Source: Bacillota bacterium (lineage in GTDB: Bacteria; Bacillota; Sulfobacillia; JAJZYS01; JAJZLH01). From it: a DNA stretch of 64,000 nt. The stretch's first letter is position 1. Each line of letters begins with the position of its first letter. Below are positions 1 through 8,012 of the stretch, piece by piece. Under the pieces are notes generated by a model. It did not search any database, was not told the DNA's origin, and saw only the letters and a program-made list of their open reading frames with translations. A program made the position numbers and the translations under genes. The stretch is taken from NCBI GenBank assembly GCA_021850485.1, contig JAJZLY010000008.1, positions 62,001 through 126,000 on the forward strand, given 5' to 3'.

Positions 1-69
1 AGATCGCAGGTTACGCCCACCAGCGGCCTCATCCGTCACGTCGCCTCCAAGCTGATTTCCGTGGTCTGA
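1..69 (+). CDS. C-terminal end of an unidentified upstream gene (partial)
   Basis: An open frame enters from the left edge of the window and ends at TGA 67-69, giving 22 residues that finish HVASKLISVV. Almost every third codon position is G or C, as in the real genes nearby, which supports coding. The fragment is too short to assign to a family. It ends 112 bases before the KimA-like permease on the same strand, so the two could be cotranscribed. Confidence 0.45.
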   Translation, partial: RSQVTPTSGLIRHVASKLISVV

Positions 70-98
70 CCCTTCCCTGCGTCAGGTCGCAGTTCCTT

Positions 99-118
99 GT
101 CCGTCAGGAGGGACGGAC
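99..118 (+). promoter_or_regulatory. 7-bp hairpin with AGGAGG in its loop
   Basis: GTCCGTC (99-105) and GACGGAC (112-118) are perfect complements flanking the six-base loop AGGAGG (106-111). It lies in the leader of the KimA-like permease gene. No U-run follows, so it is not a standard terminator. The function is unknown; a chance hairpin is possible. Confidence 0.3.
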
Positions 119-181
119 TCAGGAGAAACAGAAGCCTGTACTGCATATAGCCGCTTCGGCGTTGCACCGGGAGGTGTCACT

Positions 182-1999
182 CTGAGCCTGCGTCGCCTGC
201 TGCTGGGCCGCCCGCTTCGCACGGATGAGTCTGGCGCCCAGCGGATTGGCGTCATCGGCGCTTTGCCGTTGCTCTGTCCGGACGCTCTTTCGTCCGTCGC
301 CTATGGTACGCAGGCCATTCTGGTCGTGTTGGCCTCGGCCGGCACCCTGGCACTTTGGTACTCGCTGCCAATCTCCGCCATGATCGTGCTGCTGCTGACC
401 GTGCTGGTGATCAGTTACCGCCAGGTGATCACCGCCTACCCCGGTGGCGGTGGCGCCTACGTGGTCGGCCGCGAGACTCTGGGTCCGGTGGCCAGCCTGG
501 TGGCTGGCGCCTCGCTGCTGATCGACTACACGCTGAACATCGCGGTCAGCGCCGCTGCTGGTGTCGCCGCCGTGATCGCTGCCCTGCCGGCTCTGCTGGC
601 CTGGCGGGTAGAGCTGTGCGTCCTGGTGGTGGTTCTGATGACAGCCGTCAATTTGCGCGGTACGCGCGAGTCCTCGCTCACCTTCGGACCGCCCACCTAC
701 CTCTTCATTGCGATGGTGCTGATCATGATCGCCGTGGCGTTCTTCCAGGGCAAAATGTTCGCCCATCCAGCCCACGCCCTGCTGCCCGCTCCCGTGGTGC
801 CCGGGCTGGCGTTGTTCGTCGTGCTGCGTGCCTTCAGTTCCGGATCGACCGCCCTGACCGGCATCGAGGCCATCTCCAACGGCGTGCCGTTGTTTAAACC
901 AGACTCCGTGATCCGGGCCCGCACCACCATGGTGGTGCTGGGATTGCTCCTGGGCGTGATGTTCCTCGGCACGTCCTTGGCTGCTTTCTCCTATGGCATC
1001 GTGCCAAACGCCCAGAGCACGGTGCTGCAGCAGCTGGCGGCCGCCATCTTCGGCCAAGGCGTGTTCTTCTATCTGCTGGCCTTCGTCACCATGGGCATTT
1101 TGATGGTCTCCGCCAACACCAGTTTCGCCGGCTTCCCGCAACTGGCGAGTCTGATGGCCCGCGACGGCTGGATGCCCCGCATGTTCGCAAGCCGCGGCGA
1201 CCGACTGGTCTATCAAAATGGCATCTTGGTGATTGGCCTGGCCGCAGCTCTGTTGCTGCTCATCTTTCAGGGCAGCGTGATCCGGCTGATCCCGCTGTTC
1301 GCCATCGGCGTCTACATCGGCTTCACCATCACCCAAGTTGGGCTGATCAAGAAGAATCTGTCAGAACGCAGTGGCAAGTGGCTGGTGATGGTGGCCATGG
1401 CCGGCGGTGCTCTGCTCACAGCCACCGTGGTGGTGGTCGCCCTGGCAACCAAGTTCCTGGAAGGCGCTTGGATCGTCGCCCTGATCTTGCCCCTGATGGT
1501 GATCGCCTTCTTGCGCATCCAGCGCCACTACAAGGCCATGAGCCAGGAACTGCGTCTGCCTGACTCCGAAGTTCGCCCCAGCGGCAAGGCGGTGGTGGCG
1601 GTGGTGCCCTTCAGCGGCATCAGCCGAATCAGCCAGTCCAGCCTCTCCTACGCCCTGTCCATCTCGGCGAATGTGGTGGCGGTTAACGTCTCCTTCACGG
1701 ACCAGGCGGAGGCCGCCATCCGCGACGCATGGCAGGCCTGGGCGCCGGATCCGTCGATCCGCCTGGTGGTGTTACGAAGTCCCTACCGCTCTGTCACCGG
1801 GCCGGTCTTGGCCTATATTGACCGCCTGCAAGAGGAGTTTGGCGAGGGGCATGTCTTGGTCCTGATCCCGGAGTTCGTGGTCGGAAAGTGGTGGCAGTAC
1901 CTGTTGCACAATCAAATCGGCCTGCTGTTGCAGGCCAATTTGGTGTTTCGCAAAGACATCGTCGTGGCCATGGTGCCGTTTCGACTTTCCGGACGCTAG
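182..1999 (+). CDS. KimA-like APC-superfamily permease, probable potassium transporter
   Basis: This is a 605-residue protein with about 12 hydrophobic segments followed by a soluble C-terminal domain from about residue 440. That is the architecture and length of Bacillus KimA (about 607 aa), a c-di-AMP-inhibited proton/potassium symporter. The family N-terminus (RRLLLGRPLRTDE, then PDALSSVAYGTQAIL) is readable only if translation starts upstream of TTG 263. The frame is open there with no ATG, GTG or TTG; CTG 182 follows a GGGAGG at 169-174 with 7-base spacing and is the preferred start. The C-terminal region after residue 450 has the alternating hydrophobic strands of the cytosolic regulatory domain. 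Substrate assignment is by family resemblance only; another APC amino-acid permease remains possible. Confidence 0.75.
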   Translation: MSLRRLLLGRPLRTDESGAQRIGVIGALPLLCPDALSSVAYGTQAILVVLASAGTLALWYSLPISAMIVLLLTVLVISYRQVITAYPGGGGAYVVGRETLGPVASLVAGASLLIDYTLNIAVSAAAGVAAVIAALPALLAWRVELCVLVVVLMTAVNLRGTRESSLTFGPPTYLFIAMVLIMIAVAFFQGKMFAHPAHALLPAPVVPGLALFVVLRAFSSGSTALTGIEAISNGVPLFKPDSVIRARTTMVVLGLLLGVMFLGTSLAAFSYGIVPNAQSTVLQQLAAAIFGQGVFFYLLAFVTMGILMVSANTSFAGFPQLASLMARDGWMPRMFASRGDRLVYQNGILVIGLAAALLLLIFQGSVIRLIPLFAIGVYIGFTITQVGLIKKNLSERSGKWLVMVAMAGGALLTATVVVVALATKFLEGAWIVALILPLMVIAFLRIQRHYKAMSQELRLPDSEVRPSGKAVVAVVPFSGISRISQSSLSYALSISANVVAVNVSFTDQAEAAIRDAWQAWAPDPSIRLVVLRSPYRSVTGPVLAYIDRLQEEFGEGHVLVLIPEFVVGKWWQYLLHNQIGLLLQANLVFRKDIVVAMVPFRLSGR

Positions 2000-2014
2000 C
2001 CCGGCCGCAACATC

Positions 2015-2653
2015 CTAGCCCGAGATGGCAGGAGATCCGCTCGGCAGCACCTTGAGGGTGATCCACATTCCGGCCGTTTCGTGGCCAGCGATCAGACAGG
2101 CGATCGCATACGTCCCGGCTGCTCCCGCCTTCCAACTAAAGCTGGCGCTGCTGCCGGGTGGCGTGCCGATGCCGCTGGTTGCGTTGGCGGTGGCGGCCGA
2201 GGCCGTGACCGGGGTCAGGGAGGTGGAGTTCGCCACCACCGCCGCCGAGTGAGGCAAAACGCCCTGATTTTGGAGCTTGACCGTCAGCGTCCAGCCAGTG
2301 GGCACGCTGACCACCATCTGTCCGTTCAGGGTGCCATCAAAATTGAACGGGGACGGTGAACTCTTCAGGCCAGCGATCAGCGAAAGGGTGACCGTCTTAC
2401 TGGCCGTCGAAACGGTCAGGTACTTGGCCAAGGCCGAGCTGGCAGTTGGCGTCCCGGAACTGCCGCTGCCGCCGCTGGAAGTCGACGACGAAGCGGCCGG
2501 TGTGGACGTGGCCGGACTCGTAGCAGGGGTGGAGCTGGAGGAGGGCGGTGCTGGCGGGTAATACTGCTGACCGACCTCATAGGTCGCTGCCGAGCCACAG
2601 CCGGCGACCACCGTCAAGGCGGCGAGCAGCGGGATGACAAGCCGAAGCCGCAT
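2015..2653 (-). CDS. sulfocyanin-like blue copper lipoprotein
   Basis: The 212-residue product has a lipoprotein signal peptide ending VVAGC (Cys19), a Ser/Thr/Pro/Ala/Gly-rich linker at about 30-73, and a C-terminal cupredoxin domain. Type-1 copper ligands are all visible: His135 in LPHS, then Cys186, His191 and Met196 in the C-x4-H-x4-M spacing typical of sulfocyanin. FNFDGT and the GWTLTV strand also match that family. It should be an extracytoplasmic, membrane-tethered electron carrier. Sulfocyanins work in respiratory chains of acidophiles such as Sulfolobus and occur in iron/sulfur-oxidising Firmicutes. An AGGAGG lies about 11 bases before the ATG. No oxidase gene is adjacent, so its partner is unknown. 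Confidence 0.8.
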   Translation of the reverse strand: MRLRLVIPLLAALTVVAGCGSAATYEVGQQYYPPAPPSSSSTPATSPATSTPAASSSTSSGGSGSSGTPTASSALAKYLTVSTASKTVTLSLIAGLKSSPSPFNFDGTLNGQMVVSVPTGWTLTVKLQNQGVLPHSAAVVANSTSLTPVTASAATANATSGIGTPPGSSASFSWKAGAAGTYAIACLIAGHETAGMWITLKVLPSGSPAISG

Positions 2654-2707
2654 CGAGCGGGATACCTCCTCAGACAGTCTCGTTGCACGGTCTGTCAGTG
2701 CGGGTGA

Positions 2708-2716
2708 ATTGTATCA
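2708..2716 (-). promoter_or_regulatory. extended -10 promoter element for the copper lipoprotein gene
   Basis: Read on the minus strand this is TGATACAAT, a TGn-TACAAT extended -10 box about 55 bases upstream of the ATG at 2653. There is no convincing -35 at 17 bases, which is common for extended -10 promoters. The site lies in the divergent 149-base spacer shared with the S9 peptidase gene. Confidence 0.4.
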
Positions 2717-2802
2717 CTTTTGTCCGCACCAGGGGGAGCCGTGCCCGATGGTGCCTAAGTGAGAGCGCATCTGGTTCCATCCGTTCGTTGAGGAGGACTT
2801 GA

Positions 2803-4902
2803 GTGCCAACTCCAGCGCATCGGCTCACGATCTCGGACCTGATTCGATTCCCGCGGCCCGGCGCAAGCGGCCCACAGCAGATCTCGTTTTTGCCAGACGG
2901 TCAGGTGGCCTATCTCCTGCCCCGTTCGGAGAGCACCACCTTGGACCTGTGGTGTCACGACGGACACTCGGCGCACCGCTGGGCGCTGGCGCCTGAGGAA
3001 GGCAGCTACTCTCTGGCCGAGGAGTTGCGCCGCGAGCGCACCCGTTTCGCCTGGGACGGCATCACCAGCTATCAGGTGGCCCAGGATACCCTGCTTGCCT
3101 TTGCCGGTGGCAGCGCCTGGACTCAGACCTCAGATCAATCCCTGCGCAAGCTGACCGAGACCGCAGGGGGAAGTGGCCACCTGCTGCTCCCAGACGGCCA
3201 GCAGATCATCTTCCACCGCGATGGCGAGCTCCATTTGCTGCGTCTTGCCGATGGCCAGCTCAGCACCTTGACCGCCGGCGGCGAAGAGGGGCTCAGTCAC
3301 GGCGTGGCCGAGTTTGCGGCCCAAGAGGAGTTGGGCCGGCAAGACGGTTTCTGGGTCAGTCCGGACCTTCGCTGGCTGGCCTTTACCGAGGTCGATGAGC
3401 GGCACATACCGTTGTTTCCGATCGTGCACCAGGGTGCACAGGTGTGGACCGAGTCGCACCGCTATCCGTTTGTCGGTGCAGCCAATGCCAAGGTCAGGCT
3501 CGGCATCGTGCCGCTGGCTGGTGGTGCGGTGCGCTGGCAAGAGCTGCCCGATCAAGACGGATACCTGGCCCGGGCGGTGTGGAGTCCTGATGGTGAGTTC
3601 GCCTTTTTGGCGATCGATCGCCCGCAGCAGCACATGTCCTGGCAGCTGCTCGACCCAAAGACGGGCGGAGTGCGGATCTTGTTCGAGGACTCCGGCCAGC
3701 CCTGGCTGAATTTGCCGCAGGCGCTGACCTTCTTGCCCGGCGGCGGCTTTCTCACCACCAGCGAACGCAGTGGGTTCCGCCACCTCTACCTCGGTCAGAA
3801 GGACGGCAGCTTGCGCCAGCTGACCGACGGGCGGTGGATGGTCACCGATCTGGCCGGCATCACGGCCGCCGGCGATGTGGCCCTGATCGCCCACACCTGG
3901 AGCGACGGTTTGGATTTGCACCTGTCCGCCGTCTCCCTGACCAGCGGAGAGCGCACACAACTCACCCAGGGCTCAGGTCAGCACCACTGCACGGTCAGTC
4001 CGGACGGAAGCCGTTTTGTGGACTGCCATGATGACCTCTTGCATGCCCCGGTCGCTTCGCTCTGCACCACGACGGCCAAAAGTGGGCCAGTGCTCTTACA
4101 CCAAGACGCTCTCGCCACCGCCGAGTCGTTACAGCTCACGCCACCGCAATTGGTGTCGGTGCCTGCGGCCGACGGCAGCCCGCTGTGGGGTGCCCTGTAC
4201 CGACCGCCAGCCGCTGGCGCCACCAGCCGGTACCCACTGGTGGTCGCCGTCTACGGCGGGCCGCACGCCCAGCTGGTCAGCCGCAGGTGGGATCTGACCG
4301 TCAACCTGATGAGCCAATATCTGGCCCAAGAGGGCTTCTTTGTCCTCACCCTAGACGGGCGTGGCAGTTGGGGCCGGGGCCTGGCCCACGAGGCTGCGTT
4401 GAACCGGGCCTTTGGCACAGTCGAACTGGCCGATCAGGTGGCGGGTGTGCAATGGGTCTGTGCCCACGAGCCGGTCGATCCGCAGCGGGTCGGCATCCAC
4501 GGTTGGAGCTACGGCGGCTTCATGACCCTGACCGCCCTGCTCAAGGCCCCCGACATCTTCCGGGCCGGCGTGGCCGGGGCGCCAGTCACGGACTTTCGTC
4601 ACTATGACACGGCATACACCGAGCGCTACATGGGCACCGACCAAGACAACCATGCCGGATACGAGGCGGCAGCACTGCCGCCTTTGGCCGACCGACTCAA
4701 GGGCGACCTCCTGATCATCCACGGCATGGTCGACGAGAACGTCCACTTCAGACACACAGCTCAGATGGCCGACGCCTTCATCCAAGCTGGGAAGTCGGTG
4801 GAACTGGCGATCTTGCCGTCGTCTCGGCACTCGGTGCGGCGACCAGAACTGCGGCGACTGGTCACAGAGAAAACCGTGGAGTTTTTCCGGCGGACCCTCT
4901 AG
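2803..4902 (+). CDS. S9 family (DPP IV/acylaminoacyl type) serine peptidase
   Basis: The 699-residue protein has an N-terminal beta-propeller region (about 20-420), in which FPDG/SPDG-type blade motifs recur, and a C-terminal alpha/beta hydrolase. The catalytic triad can be placed: Ser569 in GWSYGG, Asp644 in MVDENVHF, and His676 in SSRHSV. The DPP IV-like EE motif is visible as AAQEELGRQDGFWVSPD. These enzymes cleave dipeptides or acylated residues from oligopeptide N-termini. No signal peptide is present, so it is probably cytosolic. The GTG start at 2803 follows GAGGAGG with good spacing; an out-of-frame overlapping ATG is ignored. Confidence 0.88.
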   Translation: MPTPAHRLTISDLIRFPRPGASGPQQISFLPDGQVAYLLPRSESTTLDLWCHDGHSAHRWALAPEEGSYSLAEELRRERTRFAWDGITSYQVAQDTLLAFAGGSAWTQTSDQSLRKLTETAGGSGHLLLPDGQQIIFHRDGELHLLRLADGQLSTLTAGGEEGLSHGVAEFAAQEELGRQDGFWVSPDLRWLAFTEVDERHIPLFPIVHQGAQVWTESHRYPFVGAANAKVRLGIVPLAGGAVRWQELPDQDGYLARAVWSPDGEFAFLAIDRPQQHMSWQLLDPKTGGVRILFEDSGQPWLNLPQALTFLPGGGFLTTSERSGFRHLYLGQKDGSLRQLTDGRWMVTDLAGITAAGDVALIAHTWSDGLDLHLSAVSLTSGERTQLTQGSGQHHCTVSPDGSRFVDCHDDLLHAPVASLCTTTAKSGPVLLHQDALATAESLQLTPPQLVSVPAADGSPLWGALYRPPAAGATSRYPLVVAVYGGPHAQLVSRRWDLTVNLMSQYLAQEGFFVLTLDGRGSWGRGLAHEAALNRAFGTVELADQVAGVQWVCAHEPVDPQRVGIHGWSYGGFMTLTALLKAPDIFRAGVAGAPVTDFRHYDTAYTERYMGTDQDNHAGYEAAALPPLADRLKGDLLIIHGMVDENVHFRHTAQMADAFIQAGKSVELAILPSSRHSVRRPELRRLVTEKTVEFFRRTL

Positions 4903-4993
4903 GTGTGACCGAGGACCCATCGATCGCAATTCATACGAAACACAGACCAAGCTCTCAGAGAGTATTTGGTACATATCAGTCACGTCTGTTCGG

Positions 4994-5029
4994 TTGAATT
5001 CGCCTATCGTTTCGGTTAAGATCGAAACG
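4994..5029 (+). promoter_or_regulatory. sigma-A promoter overlapping a perfect inverted repeat (probable operator)
   Basis: TTGAAT (4994-4999) and TAAGAT (5017-5022) are separated by exactly 17 bases, a good vegetative promoter. CGTTTCG (5008-5014) and CGAAACG (5023-5029) form a perfect 7-bp inverted repeat around the -10 box, with an 8-base centre. A dimeric DNA-binding protein on this repeat would occlude RNA polymerase. The first gene downstream encodes an HTH protein, which suggests autoregulation. Confidence 0.55.
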
Positions 5030-5042
5030 CGGGGTGATTCCA

Positions 5043-5654
5043 GTGCGGAAACTCGAATGGGTTTGGCGGGCGATCCTCTCGGATCCAACCACTTCCTTAC
5101 ACCAACAGACACTGGCCGAGCGTCTCCATCTCTCCCTTTCCACGGTCAATGCCGCGCTGCGCGTGCCGCGCCGGGCTGGTGCCATCGACGTTACGCACAG
5201 CGGCATTCATCTACGCGATCAGCACAAGCTGCTGACCATCTGGTCTGTCTTCCGCGATCTCAGAGCCGATACTGTGGCTGAGCTGCGGCTCGATGCCAGC
5301 GCCGAGGAAATTGAGGGGGACATGATCCCACAGGCTCGTTTTTCCGGGGCTTCGGCCTGCAAACTCCATCTCGGCATCGCCCCGGCTAACTATGACTCAG
5401 TGCTGGTGTACCTCAATCCATCGGATCTTCCGACTCTTCACAAGCGTTTCGCTGTCCGCCGGTCGATGGTGCGGACGGCCAGCCTGGTTCGGCCCGCGAA
5501 CCTGATCGTCCTTCGTCCAGATCCCTACCTCCCCATCCTGGTGCCGCCATCACAGGTCTACGCTGATCTGTGGCAATTGCCAAACTGGTGGGCCACTGAG
5601 TTCTGGAAAGCCTTAGGGGAAGGGATGCAGGAGCATGTCAACGTTCTACCATGA
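5043..5654 (+). CDS. HTH protein partnered with a nucleotidyltransferase (antitoxin-like)
   Basis: The 203-residue protein has an N-terminal winged-helix region: residues about 17-45 contain TLAERLHLSLSTVNAALR, a clear helix-turn-helix of the kind that separates recognition helices by a short turn. The remainder (about 75-203) is an unrecognised alpha/beta domain. GTG 5043 is preferred over GTG 5034 because GGGGTGA sits 5 bases before it and the protein then begins MRKLEWVWRAIL. Its stop overlaps the next gene by 20 bases, showing translational coupling. It probably binds the inverted repeat at 5008-5029. It resembles the regulator half of AbiE-like or MNT/HTH-type modules, but the exact family is not certain. 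Confidence 0.6.
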   Translation: MRKLEWVWRAILSDPTTSLHQQTLAERLHLSLSTVNAALRVPRRAGAIDVTHSGIHLRDQHKLLTIWSVFRDLRADTVAELRLDASAEEIEGDMIPQARFSGASACKLHLGIAPANYDSVLVYLNPSDLPTLHKRFAVRRSMVRTASLVRPANLIVLRPDPYLPILVPPSQVYADLWQLPNWWATEFWKALGEGMQEHVNVLP

Positions 5655-6234
5655 TGCCATCGTCGATCGCAGTTGGCGCACGTTACAGTCGCTGGCTCAA
5701 GAGTATGCCTTCACCCTGATCGGTGGCTGGGCCACTTGGCTCCACACTCGGGCAGCCAAGTCGACCGACATCGACATCATCGTTGATTTCGATACATTGA
5801 GTCAGCTGCGCCAGCGATACGAGGTGCAAAAAAATGACCGGCTCAAGAAGTATGAGGTGCACGCCGACGGCTTCGATATCGATATCTACCTGCCGTTTTA
5901 CTCTACTACGCTGGCACTGCCGGCTGAAATCGTCACGCAACATGCCATGGTCGTCGACGGCTTCCAGGTTCCACCCGTGGAGTACCTGCTGGCCCTGAAG
6001 CTCGGTGCCTGGAACGATCGCCGCGCTTCCGCCAAAGGTCAAAAGGATCTGTTAGACATCCAAGGCCTGATCGCCCTCACGACGCGATCTCGTCTGGACG
6101 ATTGTCTGGACCATAGCGGCATTTCTGCAGCCGCCCGGTCCTCGCTCGAGAGTGCACTGACCAAGGCTCGCAAGGAGATTCGCCTGGGAGCCCAGTGGCT
6201 ACCCAGAGATCTTGACCGAAACTTCGACCGCTAA
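5635..6234 (+). CDS. MNT/AbiEii-like nucleotidyltransferase (toxin-like partner)
   Basis: The 199-residue protein carries the polymerase-beta nucleotidyltransferase signature: GGWATWLH at residues 30-37, then STDIDIIV with metal-binding Asp45 and Asp47, and a third acidic strand DIDIY at 81-85. The following helical part (VEYLLALKLGAWNDRR, then KDLLDIQGLI) matches the AbiEii/KNTase-like fold, where KxxD residues contact substrate. Such enzymes transfer a nucleotide to RNA or protein and act as toxins or resistance factors. Its start lies within the end of the HTH gene. The pair has visibly lower GC than flanking genes, consistent with acquisition by transfer. The substrate is unknown. Confidence 0.65.
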   Translation: MSTFYHDAIVDRSWRTLQSLAQEYAFTLIGGWATWLHTRAAKSTDIDIIVDFDTLSQLRQRYEVQKNDRLKKYEVHADGFDIDIYLPFYSTTLALPAEIVTQHAMVVDGFQVPPVEYLLALKLGAWNDRRASAKGQKDLLDIQGLIALTTRSRLDDCLDHSGISAAARSSLESALTKARKEIRLGAQWLPRDLDRNFDR

Positions 6235-6305
6235 GAGGCCAATCCCCATCGCCACCGCATCTCGGGCTGTCCGCAGTCAGCCCAGGCGCGAGCCTCATGT
6301 CTGAA

Positions 6306-7073
6306 TCAGGCCACCAGCCTTTGCTCAAAGGCTCGCCTGGGCACCCAGACCAGCACCACGGCGTAGCCGACCAGCCACAACAAATTGATCAGCACCGGCA
6401 GGCCGATCTGTCCGAACAACAGTTCTCTGGTCAGTTGCACGGTGTGGTAGAGCGGCAAAAAGCGGACGAAGGTGGCCAACGCCACCGGCAGTGTGTGTAC
6501 CGGGAAGAAGACCCCGGAGATCATGAACATCGGCGTGATCACCAAGGTGAAGTAATAGAACAACTGCTCGTGGGTCTTCGCCCGGGCGGCCACCCACAGG
6601 GCCGGGGCAGTGAACAGCACGCCGGTCAGAATCAAGGGCACTGGCAAGGCCAGCGCCCACCAGGAGTGGACCAGGCCGAACGCCGCCACAAACAGGAAGA
6701 AGATCGCTCCATAGAGCAAACTGCGGCACATCTCCCACAGATATTCGCCAGCCAGGATGTCGCGCACCGTCAGCGGCGAGGTGATCATCGCCTGATAGAC
6801 ACCGTTCGAGTTCAGCTTGTCGTAGGTCTCGAAGCCAGCGTCAAAGGTGACCGCGTTCATCGCCGTCACCGCCAGCAGGCCAGGGGCAATGAACTGGAAG
6901 AAGGACATCCCGTCCATCCGCGCCACATAGGCGCCTAGGCCTAAGCCCAGTGCCAGCAGGTTGGTGATCGGCTCACCGAAGTTCAAGAGCAACGACGACC
7001 GGTAGTACTTGCGCCAGGCCCAAAAATTGCGCATCCAGACAGCGGACGCACCGCGCCACAGACCAGGTCTCAT
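6306..7073 (-). CDS. ABC-2 type exporter permease (NodJ-like)
   Basis: The 255-residue integral membrane protein has about six transmembrane segments. The motif sequence around YDKLNSNGVYQAMITSPLTVRDILAGEYLWE and the later SGVFFPVHTLP are typical of ABC-2/NodJ permeases, which export lipids, polysaccharides or drugs. The start ATG overlaps the stop of the ATPase gene (ATGA at 7070-7073), so the two are translationally coupled and form one transporter. The substrate cannot be told from sequence. Confidence 0.82.
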   Translation of the reverse strand: MRPGLWRGASAVWMRNFWAWRKYYRSSLLLNFGEPITNLLALGLGLGAYVARMDGMSFFQFIAPGLLAVTAMNAVTFDAGFETYDKLNSNGVYQAMITSPLTVRDILAGEYLWEMCRSLLYGAIFFLFVAAFGLVHSWWALALPVPLILTGVLFTAPALWVAARAKTHEQLFYYFTLVITPMFMISGVFFPVHTLPVALATFVRFLPLYHTVQLTRELLFGQIGLPVLINLLWLVGYAVVLVWVPRRAFEQRLVA

Positions 7074-7993
7074 TCCCGCAACTCCCGCCCGGTCAGGGTC
7101 AAAAAGACGTCTTCCAGATGGGTCGGCCGAATCAGTAACCGGCTGGGCCGGATGGCGAGCTCAGCCATGCGCGCGCTCAGCTCACCGCTTCGCTCAGCGT
7201 AGATGACCAGCACCTCGCCTTGCCGGTCGTGGCGGCGGACCAGCGGTCCGAGTTCTTGCAGCAGCGCCGCATCGGCAGCCTCCAGCTGGGCGATCTCCAT
7301 CGCCTCCAGGCCCACCTCACGTTTGATCAGCTCCAGCGGCGTGCCTGCGGCCAGGATCTGCCCGTGGTCGATAACCAATGCCGTGTCGGACAGCCGGCTG
7401 GCCTCCTCCATATAGTGGGTGGTGAGCAAGATGGTCACGCCCTCGCTCTTCAGCTGACGCAGGGACTCCCAGACCAGCAGCCGGGCTTGCGGATCCAGTC
7501 CGGTGGTGGGCTCGTCCAGGATCAACAGTTCGGGTCGGTGCATCAGGGCCCGGGCGATCACCAGTCGCCGGCGCATGCCGCCAGATAGCTCGCGCACCTG
7601 CGCCTGCTTGCGGTCGGCCAGTTGCATGAAGGCGAGCAGTTGCTCCGCCCGTCCCTTCGCCGGGCCACTGGCAATGCCAAAGTAGCGGGCATAAACCATG
7701 AGGTTTTCGATCAGTGATAAGTCGGGATCCAGCGTGTCCTCCTGCGCCACTACGCCGATGCGCGCCTTGATCTCTGCGCGGTCAATGCCAGCTGGTTGAC
7801 CAAACACGGTCAGCGTTCCGGCCGATACCGGTGACAGACAAGAGATCATGCGAATGGTGCTCGACTTGCCAGCCCCGTTCGGACCCAGAAAGCCGACGCA
7901 CAGGCCCTGGGGGATGGCGAAGGAAATCCCCTTCACCGCCTCTAGGTCGCCGTAGCGTTTGGTCAGACCCTGCGCCACTACCACATCAGTCAT
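7070..7993 (-). CDS. ABC transporter ATPase (NodI/drug exporter type)
   Basis: This is a 307-residue nucleotide-binding subunit. Walker A is GPNGAGKS at 37-44, the ABC signature LSGGM is at 136-140, and Walker B LLILDE at 156-161 is followed by PTTGLDP. The last third (after about residue 220) is the accessory domain seen in ABC-2 exporters. ATG 7993 is preferred over an upstream in-frame ATG at 8095, which would run into the alr coding region. It pairs with the downstream permease. Confidence 0.88.
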   Translation of the reverse strand: MTDVVVAQGLTKRYGDLEAVKGISFAIPQGLCVGFLGPNGAGKSSTIRMISCLSPVSAGTLTVFGQPAGIDRAEIKARIGVVAQEDTLDPDLSLIENLMVYARYFGIASGPAKGRAEQLLAFMQLADRKQAQVRELSGGMRRRLVIARALMHRPELLILDEPTTGLDPQARLLVWESLRQLKSEGVTILLTTHYMEEASRLSDTALVIDHGQILAAGTPLELIKREVGLEAMEIAQLEAADAALLQELGPLVRRHDRQGEVLVIYAERSGELSARMAELAIRPSRLLIRPTHLEDVFLTLTGRELRE

Positions 7994-8012
7994 CGCTTTT
8001 GCTCTGCTCCGA

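Noticed and set aside
70-181. Possible ydaO c-di-AMP riboswitch before the permease
   Set aside because: The conserved ydaO/yuaA blocks are not present; only a simple hairpin is seen.
119-1336. 405-residue minus-strand ORF antisense to the permease gene
   Set aside because: Composition is biased to Gln/His/Asp/Gly, as expected from the complement of a GC-rich gene; the plus strand encodes a recognisable permease.
6264-6283. Terminator between the convergent NTase and ABC permease genes
   Set aside because: A 6-bp stem (GGGCTG/CAGCCC) with an 8-base loop has no U-run; too weak to call.
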